Below, piece after piece: positions 1 through 8,140 of a stretch of 64,000 nt of DNA. The position numbers and the translations under genes were made by a program. The notes beneath the pieces were generated by a model that was not told where the DNA came from, did no database searches, and saw only the letters and a program-made list of their open reading frames with translations. The DNA lies in contig NZ_CP102288.1 of the NCBI RefSeq assembly GCF_025151535.1, positions 1,700,501-1,764,500 of the forward strand, written 5' to 3'. Each line of letters starts with the position of its first letter. Positions within the stretch are counted from its first letter, which is position 1. Source of the stretch: Segatella copri DSM 18205. GTDB lineage: Bacteria; Bacteroidota; Bacteroidia; Bacteroidales; Bacteroidaceae.

Positions 1-74
1 TGTCTTTAACAAAGCTGTCAACCAGTCGGATGGAAGCCCAGTCATCTATATATCTAAATATACGATTTGCCATA

Positions 75-1373
75 TCAGACGCCGTATTGCGTAATATCCA
101 TCTGTTTCAACAAAGCTATAAGTACATCTACAACAATGCTATTACCTGCTTGCTGATATGCAGAAGTATCACATACTACAATTTTATAAGAATCTTTAAA
201 TCCCATCAATCTATGACATTCACGAGGGGTTAATTTTCGGATTCTTCCCTTGAAAGTCACATAGTTATCAACTCCGGCTCTATGCATTTTATGCATTGAC
301 TGTAAAAGAGGTCTCGCTATATCCAAATCTGTCTTTGTTGAAGTTTTGAAGTTTTTGGTTCCTCCTGCCAATACATATTTTGCCACCTTATCAGAAAGAT
401 AATATTTTTCTTCCACATCACGAACGTCAAATATAAACTCATCAAAAGCTTCATTCGTTGGAGTTAACTCAGAATCAGGATGATACACGAAATCTCCATG
501 CCAATTAAACTCCTGATTTCTCTTTTGGCACAGCGCAACTTCTCCATTTATCTGAGTATAACTCTTCTCTCTGTTCTTATGACTGGTAACAAACTTAATA
601 CCTTTTTCCTTTAAGAAATACTTCGTGTCAATGTAATCTTCCAAGAAATCATACATTTTATATTCCAGTTTAATAGGAGCAGGATACTTAAAGTCTGTTG
701 GCTTCTTAAAGCCTAAGCAGAACACTCTTTCCCGATGCTGAGGAATACCATAATCACAACTATTCAGAACCCTAAACTTTACATCATAGCCTAATTCTTC
801 AAAAATATCATGAATTACATGCCAAGTTCTTCCCTTGTCATGACTCAATAATCCACGGACATTCTCAAAGAGGAACACTTTTGGTTCTGTCTCTTTTACA
901 ACACGAGCAAATTCATAGAATAAAGTACCTCTTGCGTCTTCGAAGCCTAATCTGTGACCAACCATAGAAAAAGCCTGACAAGGAGCTCCACCAACTATAA
1001 AATCTACTTTTCCTTTATATTTAGTTGCATCAAACTCACGAATATCAGTAAACCAATCTTCCTCATTGATTTTATAGTTCGCAAAATAACTAATTTTACA
1101 TTTTGGCTCTATGTCTCCAGCAAAAACTATTTTATGGTTCAAACCAAGACGTTGAAAAGCATGTTCTATGGCACCAATGCCACTAAAGAGTGTACCAATC
1201 CTGACACAACGTTCAGGATGGGAGAATACTAAATCCTTCCAGTTTGGTCCATCGGAAATAGGTGTTGGCAATATTTCCTTATCATCCAAATTATCAGCAC
1301 GTTTCCGGACGATACGCCTTACAGCTTTTATCTTAGCACTTTCTTCCTTTATATCTTTTTCTACAGTTGCCAT
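75..1373 (-). CDS. DNA (cytosine-5) methyltransferase
   Basis: This protein transfers a methyl group from S-adenosylmethionine to C5 of cytosine in a specific DNA site. The 432 residues carry the C5 motifs in order: FSGIG (residues 63-67, cofactor binding), APCQAFS with the catalytic Cys near 132, FENV (about 169-172), QHRERV (about 212) and a C-terminal QAGNSIVV block (motif X). The stretch between QHRERV and the C-terminal block is the usual position of the target-recognition domain. It is the last gene of a four-gene minus-strand operon, 3 bases after the helicase, so it most likely marks self DNA for the AIPR/helicase pair. The target sequence cannot be read from the protein. Nothing recognisable remains in bases 1-74, and further operon genes could lie beyond the window edge. 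Confidence 0.95.
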   Translation of the reverse strand: MATVEKDIKEESAKIKAVRRIVRKRADNLDDKEILPTPISDGPNWKDLVFSHPERCVRIGTLFSGIGAIEHAFQRLGLNHKIVFAGDIEPKCKISYFANYKINEEDWFTDIREFDATKYKGKVDFIVGGAPCQAFSMVGHRLGFEDARGTLFYEFARVVKETEPKVFLFENVRGLLSHDKGRTWHVIHDIFEELGYDVKFRVLNSCDYGIPQHRERVFCLGFKKPTDFKYPAPIKLEYKMYDFLEDYIDTKYFLKEKGIKFVTSHKNREKSYTQINGEVALCQKRNQEFNWHGDFVYHPDSELTPTNEAFDEFIFDVRDVEEKYYLSDKVAKYVLAGGTKNFKTSTKTDLDIARPLLQSMHKMHRAGVDNYVTFKGRIRKLTPRECHRLMGFKDSYKIVVCDTSAYQQAGNSIVVDVLIALLKQMDITQYGV

Positions 1374-1376
1374 TAT

Positions 1377-3038
1377 TTATTTAATCCTTTCTAAATTTCC
1401 ATTAATATAATATTCCTCGCTGTCTGCTGTATTCTGCACCACAGCTCGGTCGTTGATGAACGGTCCGATGTTATAGTACTTCGGCTTAACCTTAACCGTT
1501 CCATTTGCCAATAAGATACCCCACTTACCGTTTTGCTTAAACGGGATATACCCTTTATAGCAAGGGCGCATCTCTTCATAAATGGGTGGAACTATCACCC
1601 TATTATTGTGGTTGCAGACACCGTACAAGCCATTCTTTCTAAATACATTGTACTCAGAAAGACTTGCTGCCTGATTAGCTGCATCAGGCCTTACCTGAGC
1701 ATTGCCCTCTGCATGTTCTACGACCATCATTTCTTCGTCGTCCTCTGTGTAATCAGGCTCATATTCCGAATCAGAATCAAGAATCAAGTCTCGCTTGATA
1801 CCAGAGCCATCATTATAGCCCTCATTCCCGTCTGTTCCGAGAAAATGATACCGCCAATGCCGGTTTGCCATTGGAGTTCCGAAACGGTTGTAAAGTCCTA
1901 CATTATCCAATATAATCGTGGTCTCTTTCCCTTTCGATATGCGAAGACCTCTTCCCACTTGCTGAAGATAAAGCGAGAGTGACTTGGTTGGTCGTGCCAA
2001 CTGAATAAACTCAATATCAGGACAATCAAATCCTTCGGAGAATATATTGACATTCACGATAACCTCTATGCTGCCATTGGCGAAATCTGCAATCTTCTGC
2101 TCACGCTCTGCTGTAGGAGTTGTACCATCTATCATACAGACACTTACACCCTTCGTTGCATATAAGTCGCAGATATTACTGGCATGTTTGCGGTCGATAG
2201 CATAGATAATGCCTTTCTTACCCTTTGCATATTTCTCGTAGCTTTTATATAAGCCAGCACGTATCTTGGCTTTATCTATTACCGCACTCAATTCAGAATC
2301 TAGATAATCTCCATCTGCTCCCATCCGATCTATTCCGTTAATGGCATGCTGAACCTCTGAGGTTGGCTTGATACTGATATAATCATAATTGGCCAAATAG
2401 CCCTGATTAACAAACCACTCTATGCTCTTTGCCAAAACAATATCGCCAAACAAAGACGTAAAACCGCAATGACTCATACGCCAAGGAGTGGCTGTTACAC
2501 CCAGTTTCTTGCTATTAGGGAACATCTCCCAAAGCTTCTGGTATCCAGGTGCCATACAGTGGTGCGCCTCGTCAATGATGATAAAGTCGAACTGTACCCG
2601 ACGCATTATCTCATAATGCCGACGGCTCATGAAAGTCTGAATAGAAGCTACCTGTATAGACTTGTCTAAATCCAGTTTTTCGCCGCTAACAATCACTCCA
2701 TGAGGAATATTTCCCAGTTTTCTGCTAGCCTGTCTGATCAGTTCCCTACGATGAGCAACAATCAAAATCTTAGATTCACGACTATGAAGGTTGCACCATC
2801 GCAAAATATCCTTGACAACCGAAGTAAAGACAATAGTCTTGCCCGTACCAGTTGGCATCTGAAGCATAACATTGTCTATTCTGTCCCAAAGACCATAGAC
2901 ATTATGTTTCATTTCTGCCTGATAAGGACGCAACCCGGTATCATCCGACTCTATATGCGAGAATCGGATGGCAGGGCGTTCGAAGGGTTCTACCTTCTCT
3001 ACTTCCTCGTCAAGATATATGTCTTTATCTGTTATCAT
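1377..3038 (-). CDS. Superfamily II DEAD/DEAH helicase with C-terminal WG repeats
   Basis: This is a 553-residue ATP-dependent nucleic-acid helicase or translocase. It has a Q-like region (LRPYQ, about 36), Walker A PTGTGKT (62-68), Walker B DEAH (about 156-159), motif III TATPW (about 182) and motif VI QQVGRGLR (about 360). After an acidic linker, roughly residues 470-545 carry repeats of the WG/KWG type (GLYGVCN, GKWGILL, each followed by V-P-P/V-K-P and YYNI-like segments), which are usually protein-binding. The layout resembles the restriction helicase ResIII but no nuclease motif is visible. It lies between the AIPR gene (2-base gap) and the methyltransferase (3-base gap), which points to a restriction or anti-phage role as the motor subunit. 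That role is inferred. Confidence 0.9.
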   Translation of the reverse strand: MITDKDIYLDEEVEKVEPFERPAIRFSHIESDDTGLRPYQAEMKHNVYGLWDRIDNVMLQMPTGTGKTIVFTSVVKDILRWCNLHSRESKILIVAHRRELIRQASRKLGNIPHGVIVSGEKLDLDKSIQVASIQTFMSRRHYEIMRRVQFDFIIIDEAHHCMAPGYQKLWEMFPNSKKLGVTATPWRMSHCGFTSLFGDIVLAKSIEWFVNQGYLANYDYISIKPTSEVQHAINGIDRMGADGDYLDSELSAVIDKAKIRAGLYKSYEKYAKGKKGIIYAIDRKHASNICDLYATKGVSVCMIDGTTPTAEREQKIADFANGSIEVIVNVNIFSEGFDCPDIEFIQLARPTKSLSLYLQQVGRGLRISKGKETTIILDNVGLYNRFGTPMANRHWRYHFLGTDGNEGYNDGSGIKRDLILDSDSEYEPDYTEDDEEMMVVEHAEGNAQVRPDAANQAASLSEYNVFRKNGLYGVCNHNNRVIVPPIYEEMRPCYKGYIPFKQNGKWGILLANGTVKVKPKYYNIGPFINDRAVVQNTADSEEYYINGNLERIK

Positions 3039-3040
3039 TA

Positions 3041-5410
3041 TCAGTTTTCATTCCAGCCAGCATCTACGGCTTTCTCGTATAAATCGAGTGCCCATTTTGC
3101 TTGCTTGTATGTTAAAGTACGTCCACGCTTTGAAGAGAAAGCCACCTGTCCGATGAACGCCTGTTCCTTTGGAGTTAATTCTCCAGGGTTTTCTTTCGAC
3201 CATCTAGACAAGGCAAACCATTTTTCAGGATCAACCTCCTTTGCTTCATCCATTTTCTTCTTCTGGCCTTCTGTTATTTCTTCATCAACATCGCCAACGC
3301 TACCCAAGAGTTCTGCTGGAATATTATACTTATCACCTTCCTGTGAAAGCTTGGTTTTGAGAGCATCCCAGCAGAGAGTAGCCTTTGTCCATTCATTGAT
3401 ATTCTTACCCTCGTCTACATCTATCAAATGCTTATATACAAATGGTTCTATATTCCTTACATAAAGCAGCACCTTATAGAGCTTTGTTGCTTTCAGACGG
3501 TCAATATCCTCTTGTGGAATCTCCTTTGGCACATAATGATTTTTACGTCTGCCGTTCGCATCTGTACGAGTTTCCTTTACCTTGTATGTAATGTGCTCAG
3601 CACCACAGATTAGTTTGGCATAAACATTATAAATATCCAGTGTCAACTCATTGTTTACCGTTGGGCTGATTACACACTGTTCATCCCATATAGCATCAAG
3701 ATTTAATGCCCTTCCGGAATTAAGTGAGAGCAGAGACATTGTATAAGCCACCATATTCGACTTATATCCAGGTAAAGCCAATCCATCCTTACCATACAAT
3801 GCATCAATCGCCTTGAAAAGAATCGCCTTAGCTATAGTACGCTGGTAACGAGTCTTGTCAAAATGAGCGCCATTGCGCTTCATCTTATCAAAGAACTTGG
3901 TATAATTGTTCTCGCCACCCCTACATACACTAGATGGATCCTGCTCCCAGCTCATGATAAACTTAGAGAGCGTTGTCTTATCAAACATCTGATTCTTAGG
4001 ATATTCGGCATAGAATTCTTTTTCAGCCTTGCTGGAGTTCTGACGTTTTGCCTTATCCAAGTACTGACCACGTGTTCTTTCAAAGAACCACTTGCTCACT
4101 GGTTTACCGCTTGCATTCAGAACCCATGTTTCACGAGACTGCTGCTCCAATTCTACCAGGAAGCCTTCATTGATGTTGAAATCAGACTTCTTGACAGCAG
4201 ATTGTGTATTGGCAAATCTCGAAATCTTTGGCACGATCTCGGACAGATTATCCTTATCCTTGACCACTGAGATTTTCATTGCTACATAAACGGAAGCCAA
4301 TTGGGAGAAATCTACGTCTTTCATACCCATAACAGCGCTAATCGCAGCTGTAGTCTGGCCACCATTCACTATTTGCCAAGACTTAATCTTGGTTATCGCA
4401 GTACCTTCTTCATTCAGTTTTACGTCTGATGCCGTAGCAGATATACCATTGTTATAAGCAAAGAACATATCAGGTTCCGGTAAGGTATCTTCCACACCCT
4501 TTCTGCGTTCAACAGCTGTTGCCGTATGACCTATCAGCGTATTACGGATCCCCTTGTTTGAAGCACCTTTAAACTGAAGGAATGTACGGACATTCATCTC
4601 CAGTATCTGCTGATGATATTTATGATATACCTGCGAGAGAACCATACCAGGAATAATACAGAGATAACACTTAACGTTATCCGAAACGTCTGGCATCTGG
4701 ATACATGGCAAAGTACAATTGTAATCGCCCTCAAAATCTACAACAATAGGCTTTCTACCAGAAATAATATTATCCTGTTGCATGATTCGCTTTGCATCCC
4801 AAACATAAAATTCACAAGAGGTACCATCAGCTATTTCGATATTATCTTTTTCATAATTTACTGGTGCAATAGCATTTGTGAGAAGAAACAATCTGATACG
4901 GTCTATCTTGCTGGTACTATGAATTAAATCTGCTACCTGATAAAGGTCGCTCTTAGTATCGTCCATAAACTTACCAAGCATGGCACCGCTGACAGACTGG
5001 TCATAGAAACGCTGGAGCCAATTGAACTGGCGATCCAAATCATTTGCAGAAATCTTAGAACCATTATTTGGGTCTTCATAAATGGTCAAAAAGAGATCTA
5101 TGGTAGTGAGATCCTCATCACCATTAAAGCCCCAACCATCAAGTGCGACACCATTTTTTGATTTGTAAGAGCAGATGTTTACCTGGTTTACATCACCACA
5201 CCCCTGAATATATCCTACGATAATTTGCGTCAAATCATCTTTCGGATTATCTGCCATCAAGAGCTGGTCATCAAAATCTTCCTTGAATTGCTCAACCTCA
5301 GTTAACTCTTTTTCTATCACACTTCCGATAGTTTCATTGACAAAAGCACCTTGCTCTTCGGCAGGCTTAAAGTCATCAAAGACTTCGCTATTACTATCAA
5401 ACTGTTCCAT
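3041..5410 (-). CDS. AIPR family (abortive infection phage resistance) protein
   Basis: This 789-residue protein carries the AIPR core at about residues 285-490. Signature segments are AYNNGISATAS, IVNGGQTTAAIS, and a stretch on persistence of RFANTQSAVKKSDF. AIPR proteins are named after a lactococcal abortive-infection locus and recur next to C5 methyltransferases in restriction-like islands. Their biochemical activity is not settled, and no clear nuclease triad is visible here. The N-terminal 200 residues and the C-terminal 250 are unrecognised; the C-terminus is rich in Lys, Glu and Trp. The gene begins 1 base after the XRE gene and ends 2 bases before the helicase, so all four genes are almost certainly co-transcribed. 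It is the best candidate for the effector of the system, by elimination. Confidence 0.88.
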   Translation of the reverse strand: MEQFDSNSEVFDDFKPAEEQGAFVNETIGSVIEKELTEVEQFKEDFDDQLLMADNPKDDLTQIIVGYIQGCGDVNQVNICSYKSKNGVALDGWGFNGDEDLTTIDLFLTIYEDPNNGSKISANDLDRQFNWLQRFYDQSVSGAMLGKFMDDTKSDLYQVADLIHSTSKIDRIRLFLLTNAIAPVNYEKDNIEIADGTSCEFYVWDAKRIMQQDNIISGRKPIVVDFEGDYNCTLPCIQMPDVSDNVKCYLCIIPGMVLSQVYHKYHQQILEMNVRTFLQFKGASNKGIRNTLIGHTATAVERRKGVEDTLPEPDMFFAYNNGISATASDVKLNEEGTAITKIKSWQIVNGGQTTAAISAVMGMKDVDFSQLASVYVAMKISVVKDKDNLSEIVPKISRFANTQSAVKKSDFNINEGFLVELEQQSRETWVLNASGKPVSKWFFERTRGQYLDKAKRQNSSKAEKEFYAEYPKNQMFDKTTLSKFIMSWEQDPSSVCRGGENNYTKFFDKMKRNGAHFDKTRYQRTIAKAILFKAIDALYGKDGLALPGYKSNMVAYTMSLLSLNSGRALNLDAIWDEQCVISPTVNNELTLDIYNVYAKLICGAEHITYKVKETRTDANGRRKNHYVPKEIPQEDIDRLKATKLYKVLLYVRNIEPFVYKHLIDVDEGKNINEWTKATLCWDALKTKLSQEGDKYNIPAELLGSVGDVDEEITEGQKKKMDEAKEVDPEKWFALSRWSKENPGELTPKEQAFIGQVAFSSKRGRTLTYKQAKWALDLYEKAVDAGWNEN

Positions 5411-5411
5411 A

Positions 5412-5726
5412 TTATTCAGCTATATTGTCGGTATTCTTATCATGTTCTATTTTCCTAGACTCTATCTTCTCAACAAGAGGTATAATCTCTGTTTCGACCT
5501 CCTGCATGAAATCAACAACAGAAATTCCCATCAGGTTACAAATGCTACGTAACTCTATAAAGTCCATTCTACGCTCACAAGTTTCGATTTTGCTCACATA
5601 AGATTGCGGAAGGCCGAGCATCCCAGCCAACTGCTTTTGGGTAAGGCCTCGCTCTTCTCGCTTAGTTCGCAATCGAGCTATCACTTTTTGATAAAGTATT
5701 GTATGTACGCTTTTATCTATTGCCAT
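5412..5726 (-). CDS. XRE-family transcriptional regulator, controller-like
   Basis: This is a 104-residue DNA-binding protein with one Cro/C1-type helix-turn-helix at about residues 14-70 (KREERGLTQKQLAGMLGLPQSYVSKIE). An acidic, charged C-terminal tail follows. It is the first gene of the defence operon and starts about 29 bases from the -7 element. Size and position resemble the controller (C) proteins of restriction-modification systems, which repress or time their own operon. A perfect inverted repeat over the -33 element of this promoter is the likely binding site. The family assignment is firm from the HTH. The controller role is inferred from synteny. Confidence 0.9.
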   Translation of the reverse strand: MAIDKSVHTILYQKVIARLRTKREERGLTQKQLAGMLGLPQSYVSKIETCERRMDFIELRSICNLMGISVVDFMQEVETEIIPLVEKIESRKIEHDKNTDNIAE

Positions 5727-5754
5727 TTTCTTAAGTCGTTTTATATTTTAAAAG

Positions 5755-5786
5755 CAAAATTACCTTTTTTCTAAAGAAAACCCAAA
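5755..5786 (-). promoter_or_regulatory. Bacteroidota-type promoter of the defence operon
   Basis: On the minus strand this reads TTTG (5786-5783), a 20-base spacer, then TAATTTTG (5762-5755). That matches the TTTG/TAnnTTTG consensus of Bacteroidota primary-sigma promoters. The XRE ATG is 29 bases downstream. Confidence 0.75.
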
Positions 5787-5796
5787 CAGGGTTTTC
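5776..5796. promoter_or_regulatory. Perfect inverted repeat, likely operator
   Basis: GAAAACCC (5776-5783) and GGGTTTTC (5789-5796) are exact reverse complements separated by AAACA. The -33 TTTG of the operon promoter lies across the junction of the left arm and spacer. A dimeric HTH protein bound here would block RNA polymerase, so autorepression by the XRE protein is the simplest reading. Confidence 0.6.
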
Positions 5797-5830
5797 CCCC
5801 TTTTATCCGTTTTTAGGGCACTTTAGGCAG

Positions 5831-6056
5831 GTTTTTTATTCCAAAATAGAATATTTAACCCGAATTAACGATAGAATATTACGAAATCAATGCCAAGAAG
5901 CATTATTTCTTATCGTTGCGGCAGAATAAGAAACGATGATTATGAGGTCAAAAGAATACTATAAATCGCTGATTTTATCTCATGCCGAGGAGATAAAAGA
6001 ATCCATTTACATCATCTTTTCTCCTATTTTTTTTCGGCTTATTTATCATATTCGGG
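5831..6056. other. Intergenic stretch, no gene supported
   Basis: This AT-rich spacer lies between the defence operon promoter and the first palindromic-repeat fragment. A 41-codon plus-strand ORF from 5942 has no promoter or recognisable product and runs into the repeat. No tRNA-like or riboswitch-like fold was seen. Confidence 0.4.
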
Positions 6057-6065
6057 GCGCCATAT

Positions 6066-6159
6066 AAAGCTTTTGCCCTTTCAGGGCGCCAGGCGTGGGG
6101 ACATGAATACCCAGGGCGAATGCCCTGGGCTAGGAGCTTCTGCCCCTTCAGGGCGTGAG
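6066..6159. repeat. Partial copy of the CCCAGGG palindromic element (family A)
   Basis: This fragment matches the right half of the full copies at 11307-11554 and 15405-15653. It has AAAGCTTTTGCCCT, then CCCAGGG...CCCTGGG (6110-6129), then GCTAGGAGCTTCTGCCC and CAGGGCGTG. The left half and terminal repeats are missing, so it is probably a decayed copy. Confidence 0.7.
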
Positions 6160-6391
6160 GGGAATGGCAGGGATGCGGGAGGGGTATTGCTGTGAGGTCT
6201 ACGAGGAGGCTTGCAGGCGGCATTCAAGCCAAAGAAGAAGTTCGTTACGATTCGCCTAGGCGTGGATTTCAATGAGGACATTTTTGCTTATTTTCCCTTC
6301 TTTTTAGTTGCATTCAAACAAAAACCACCATTAAATCACTAAAATTCCATAAAATCAATGTATGATATTCCACGCTATCATACATTCACAT

Positions 6392-6422
6392 TTTGCCGTT
6401 TAATACATAAATTGTACTTTTG
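6392..6422 (+). promoter_or_regulatory. Bacteroidota-type promoter of the HTH gene
   Basis: TTTG (6392-6395), 19-base spacer, TACTTTTG (6415-6422). It lies between an upstream in-frame ATG at 6358 and the ATG at 6442. Transcripts from it would exclude the upstream start. Confidence 0.7.
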
Positions 6423-6441
6423 CAGAACTTTGAAAAATAAA

Positions 6442-6909
6442 ATGGCAACAATAAATGACTTAAAAGCAAAGTTAATCCAAGAAGATAAGCTGATGTCTAT
6501 CGAAAGGATTAATGAAATACGAGAGAAAAACATCCTCTCGTATATTAAGTCCTTTATTGGTCAACAAGGAGATTTTATAAGACCCAAAACTTTCTCCGAT
6601 ATTACAGGAATCTCAGAACATTCTATTTCCAGAATTCTAAATGCATCCCACTTACGACCAGAGCAGCAGTTGAGATGGTGCCTCTGCATTTGGAATAACT
6701 GGGATAAGATAGTAGAAGAATTGGATAAAAAACACAGGGCTATCCACCTGAAGTTTGATAAGAAACAATTCCTAGAGGATTTCAATCAAGCCTTTCATCA
6801 TTTTTCGGATATTGTTTATCTGATGAAGGATTTCAATACTCTTGAAGAAAACATCAATATTTATCAACAGAAATATTGTAGAAAGAGTTACAGAAATAGA
6901 AACTCTTAG
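6442..6909 (+). CDS. Small HTH-like protein of unknown role
   Basis: This is a 155-residue protein. An in-frame ATG lies 84 bases upstream at 6358, but the promoter falls between the two, so the ATG at 6442 is preferred. Residues about 40-80 (PKTFSDITGISEHSISRILNAS) have the length and residue pattern of a helix-turn-helix. The rest is charged and helical, with aromatic residues (FHHFSDIVYLMKDF) near the end. It resembles the small regulators that open Bacteroidota accessory modules, but I do not recognise a named family. It is monocistronic, 248 bases ahead of the next small ORF. A DNA-binding role is inferred only from the HTH-like segment. Confidence 0.65.
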   Translation: MATINDLKAKLIQEDKLMSIERINEIREKNILSYIKSFIGQQGDFIRPKTFSDITGISEHSISRILNASHLRPEQQLRWCLCIWNNWDKIVEELDKKHRAIHLKFDKKQFLEDFNQAFHHFSDIVYLMKDFNTLEENINIYQQKYCRKSYRNRNS

Positions 6910-7157
6910 AGTAGTATGAATTTTAATCATCAGATTAAAATAAGAGTTAACCGGCCAAGATGCTAACATCTGAAGCCAAATATTAATATTAATCATATCA
7001 ACAAAAGTATGCAAACATAACCTTACCCGCCCCCACACCTTACGGATAGTAGGCGCTCGGCAGCCTCCAGCGGCTTACGCTAAAAACGTTAGCGCAAACA
7101 CACGCCCTCTGCTAAAATGAGGAGGAAACAATTAACAACAAACTAAAACTATAAAAG

Positions 7158-7313
7158 ATGAAAATATTTTTCTATAGAAAATTTATTCGCTTTGTAATAA
7201 AGCACTTTACCATCGTTATCAACAATACCATCCAGATGAATGGTGGACAATATATCGAGCACATGAACAACTATCAGGGAAAGGAGGATGAGAAATGTCT
7301 GGACAAAGAATGA
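7158..7313 (+). CDS. Small hypothetical ORF (51 aa)
   Basis: The frame starts at an ATG 18 bases after an AT-rich leader and ends overlapping the next gene by 19 bases. The product begins MKIFFYRKFIRFVIKHF, a basic amphipathic or membrane-associating helix, and ends in a charged tail. The overlap suggests translational coupling with the 131-residue protein. No family is recognised. It may instead be chance coding in a leader. Confidence 0.4.
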   Translation: MKIFFYRKFIRFVIKHFTIVINNTIQMNGGQYIEHMNNYQGKEDEKCLDKE

Positions 7314-7690
7314 TCATCATGAACGCTGGTAGCTCGTACTTCGAGCATGTGGAAAACTATTATGGCAGCAATGCCTGTGAGCAAAACTCATGCAGAAATG
7401 CTGAGATGCCGGCTGAGCTGAAAACGGAAAAGGCTCAGAGGATAAAGAACAACCTGATAGAGATTGGCGTGGTAACCGAAAATTTCATGCCAGCAGGACT
7501 GTCATCATCCGAAGCTGCCATCCTTGCCAACCAGATAGGTACAGAGTTGAAAATCGATAATATATGGAGCGTATTCGGCAATTATTGGGGTCCTAATCCG
7601 AACTCGATGAGAGCCGCCTACAACCGAGGAATGGAACAGAAGAAAACGATTCCCTTCCTCGAAAAAGTGATGCCTGCTATCAGAGGATAA
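7295..7690 (+). CDS. Hypothetical accessory-module protein (131 aa)
   Basis: This is a 131-residue soluble protein with no signal peptide or transmembrane segment. It has a central charged region (ELKTEKAQRIKNNLIEIG) and a C-terminal part with WSVFGNYWGPNPNSMRAAYNRGMEQ. Short proteins of this kind, with a conserved aromatic C-terminus, commonly precede BT4734/VirE-like genes in Bacteroidota. That placement is the only functional clue. It begins at an ATG inside the 3' end of the upstream small ORF. A long palindrome (7715-7848) follows the stop and could end transcription. I do not recognise a defined domain. Confidence 0.65.
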   Translation: MSGQRMIIMNAGSSYFEHVENYYGSNACEQNSCRNAEMPAELKTEKAQRIKNNLIEIGVVTENFMPAGLSSSEAAILANQIGTELKIDNIWSVFGNYWGPNPNSMRAAYNRGMEQKKTIPFLEKVMPAIRG

Positions 7691-7714
7691 ACTTATTCAA
7701 GTTTCACAAGTTCA

Positions 7715-7848
7715 GAAGTTAAAGGAGTTAAAGAAGTTATCGCTCCCTACGGTCGCTGAGGAGTTAAGACAATAGTCTTTTTGGCGTAGTTTTTTAAGCA
7801 GCAAGACATACGTCTTAACTCCTTAACTTCCTTAACTCCTTTAACTTC
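7715..7848. repeat. Long imperfect palindrome (family C) with conserved loop
   Basis: The left arm has GAAGTTAAAGGAGTTAA and GGAGTTAAGAC; the right arm has GTCTTAACTCC and TTAACTCCTTTAACTTC. The loop side contains CTCCCTACGGTCGCT, shared with 27748-27876. In RNA it would form a long stem-loop after the 7690 stop. Confidence 0.75.
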
Positions 7849-7867
7849 CTGATATGCGAAAGTTCAG

Positions 7868-7903
7868 GTAGTACTAGTACGCGTACATAGTACGTACTAG
7901 GTA
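7868..7903. promoter_or_regulatory. Nested TAGTAC/GTACTA palindromic site, possible operator
   Basis: The stretch is built from CTAGTAC, GCGTAC and GTACGTACTAG, giving overlapping short palindromes just upstream of a TACCTTTG element. Several symmetric half-sites close to a promoter suggest a regulator-binding site. The binding protein is unknown. Confidence 0.4.
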
Positions 7904-7921
7904 GAAGTGAGAAATTTGCCT

Positions 7922-7975
7922 TACCTTTGCCCCCGGAATTCAGAACCAATGCGGTCTGAGTTTCGGGGGCTTTTG
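7922..7975 (+). promoter_or_regulatory. TACCTTTG element followed by a strong GC-rich hairpin
   Basis: TACCTTTG (7922-7929) is a good -7 element, though no -33 TTTG is correctly placed. It is followed immediately by GCCCCCGGAATTCAGA pairing with TCTGAGTTTCGGGGGC, then CTTTTGTG. This could be the structured leader or an early terminator of the downstream two-gene transcript. Confidence 0.45.
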
Positions 7976-8028
7976 TGTATCTGCACATCAACCATGGTGG
8001 GAGCCCCCAATCTTCTAAATTATTTAAA

Positions 8029-8139
8029 ATGATGGAAGTGAAAGCGTATGTGTTCAGTCCTCCTCCTTACAGACGGCTGAGAGTAGTGAAAACGGAAGAG
8101 GGGATTACCCCACAAACCAATCTTTTATTAACGAAATAA
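8029..8139 (+). CDS. Small leader ORF (36 aa) coupled to the primase-like gene
   Basis: The frame begins with tandem ATG codons at 8029 and 8032 and stops 1 base before the ATG of the 858-residue protein. The product is a short basic peptide with a Pro run (FSPPPYRRLRVVK). Such tight spacing suggests translational coupling. No family is recognised. Confidence 0.45.
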   Translation: MMEVKAYVFSPPPYRRLRVVKTEEGITPQTNLLLTK

Positions 8140-8140
8140 C

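Noticed and set aside
5942-6067. 41-codon ORF (MRSKEYYKSLILSHAEE...) before the family A fragment
   Set aside because: It has no promoter, no recognisable family, and its 3' end lies in a repeat fragment.
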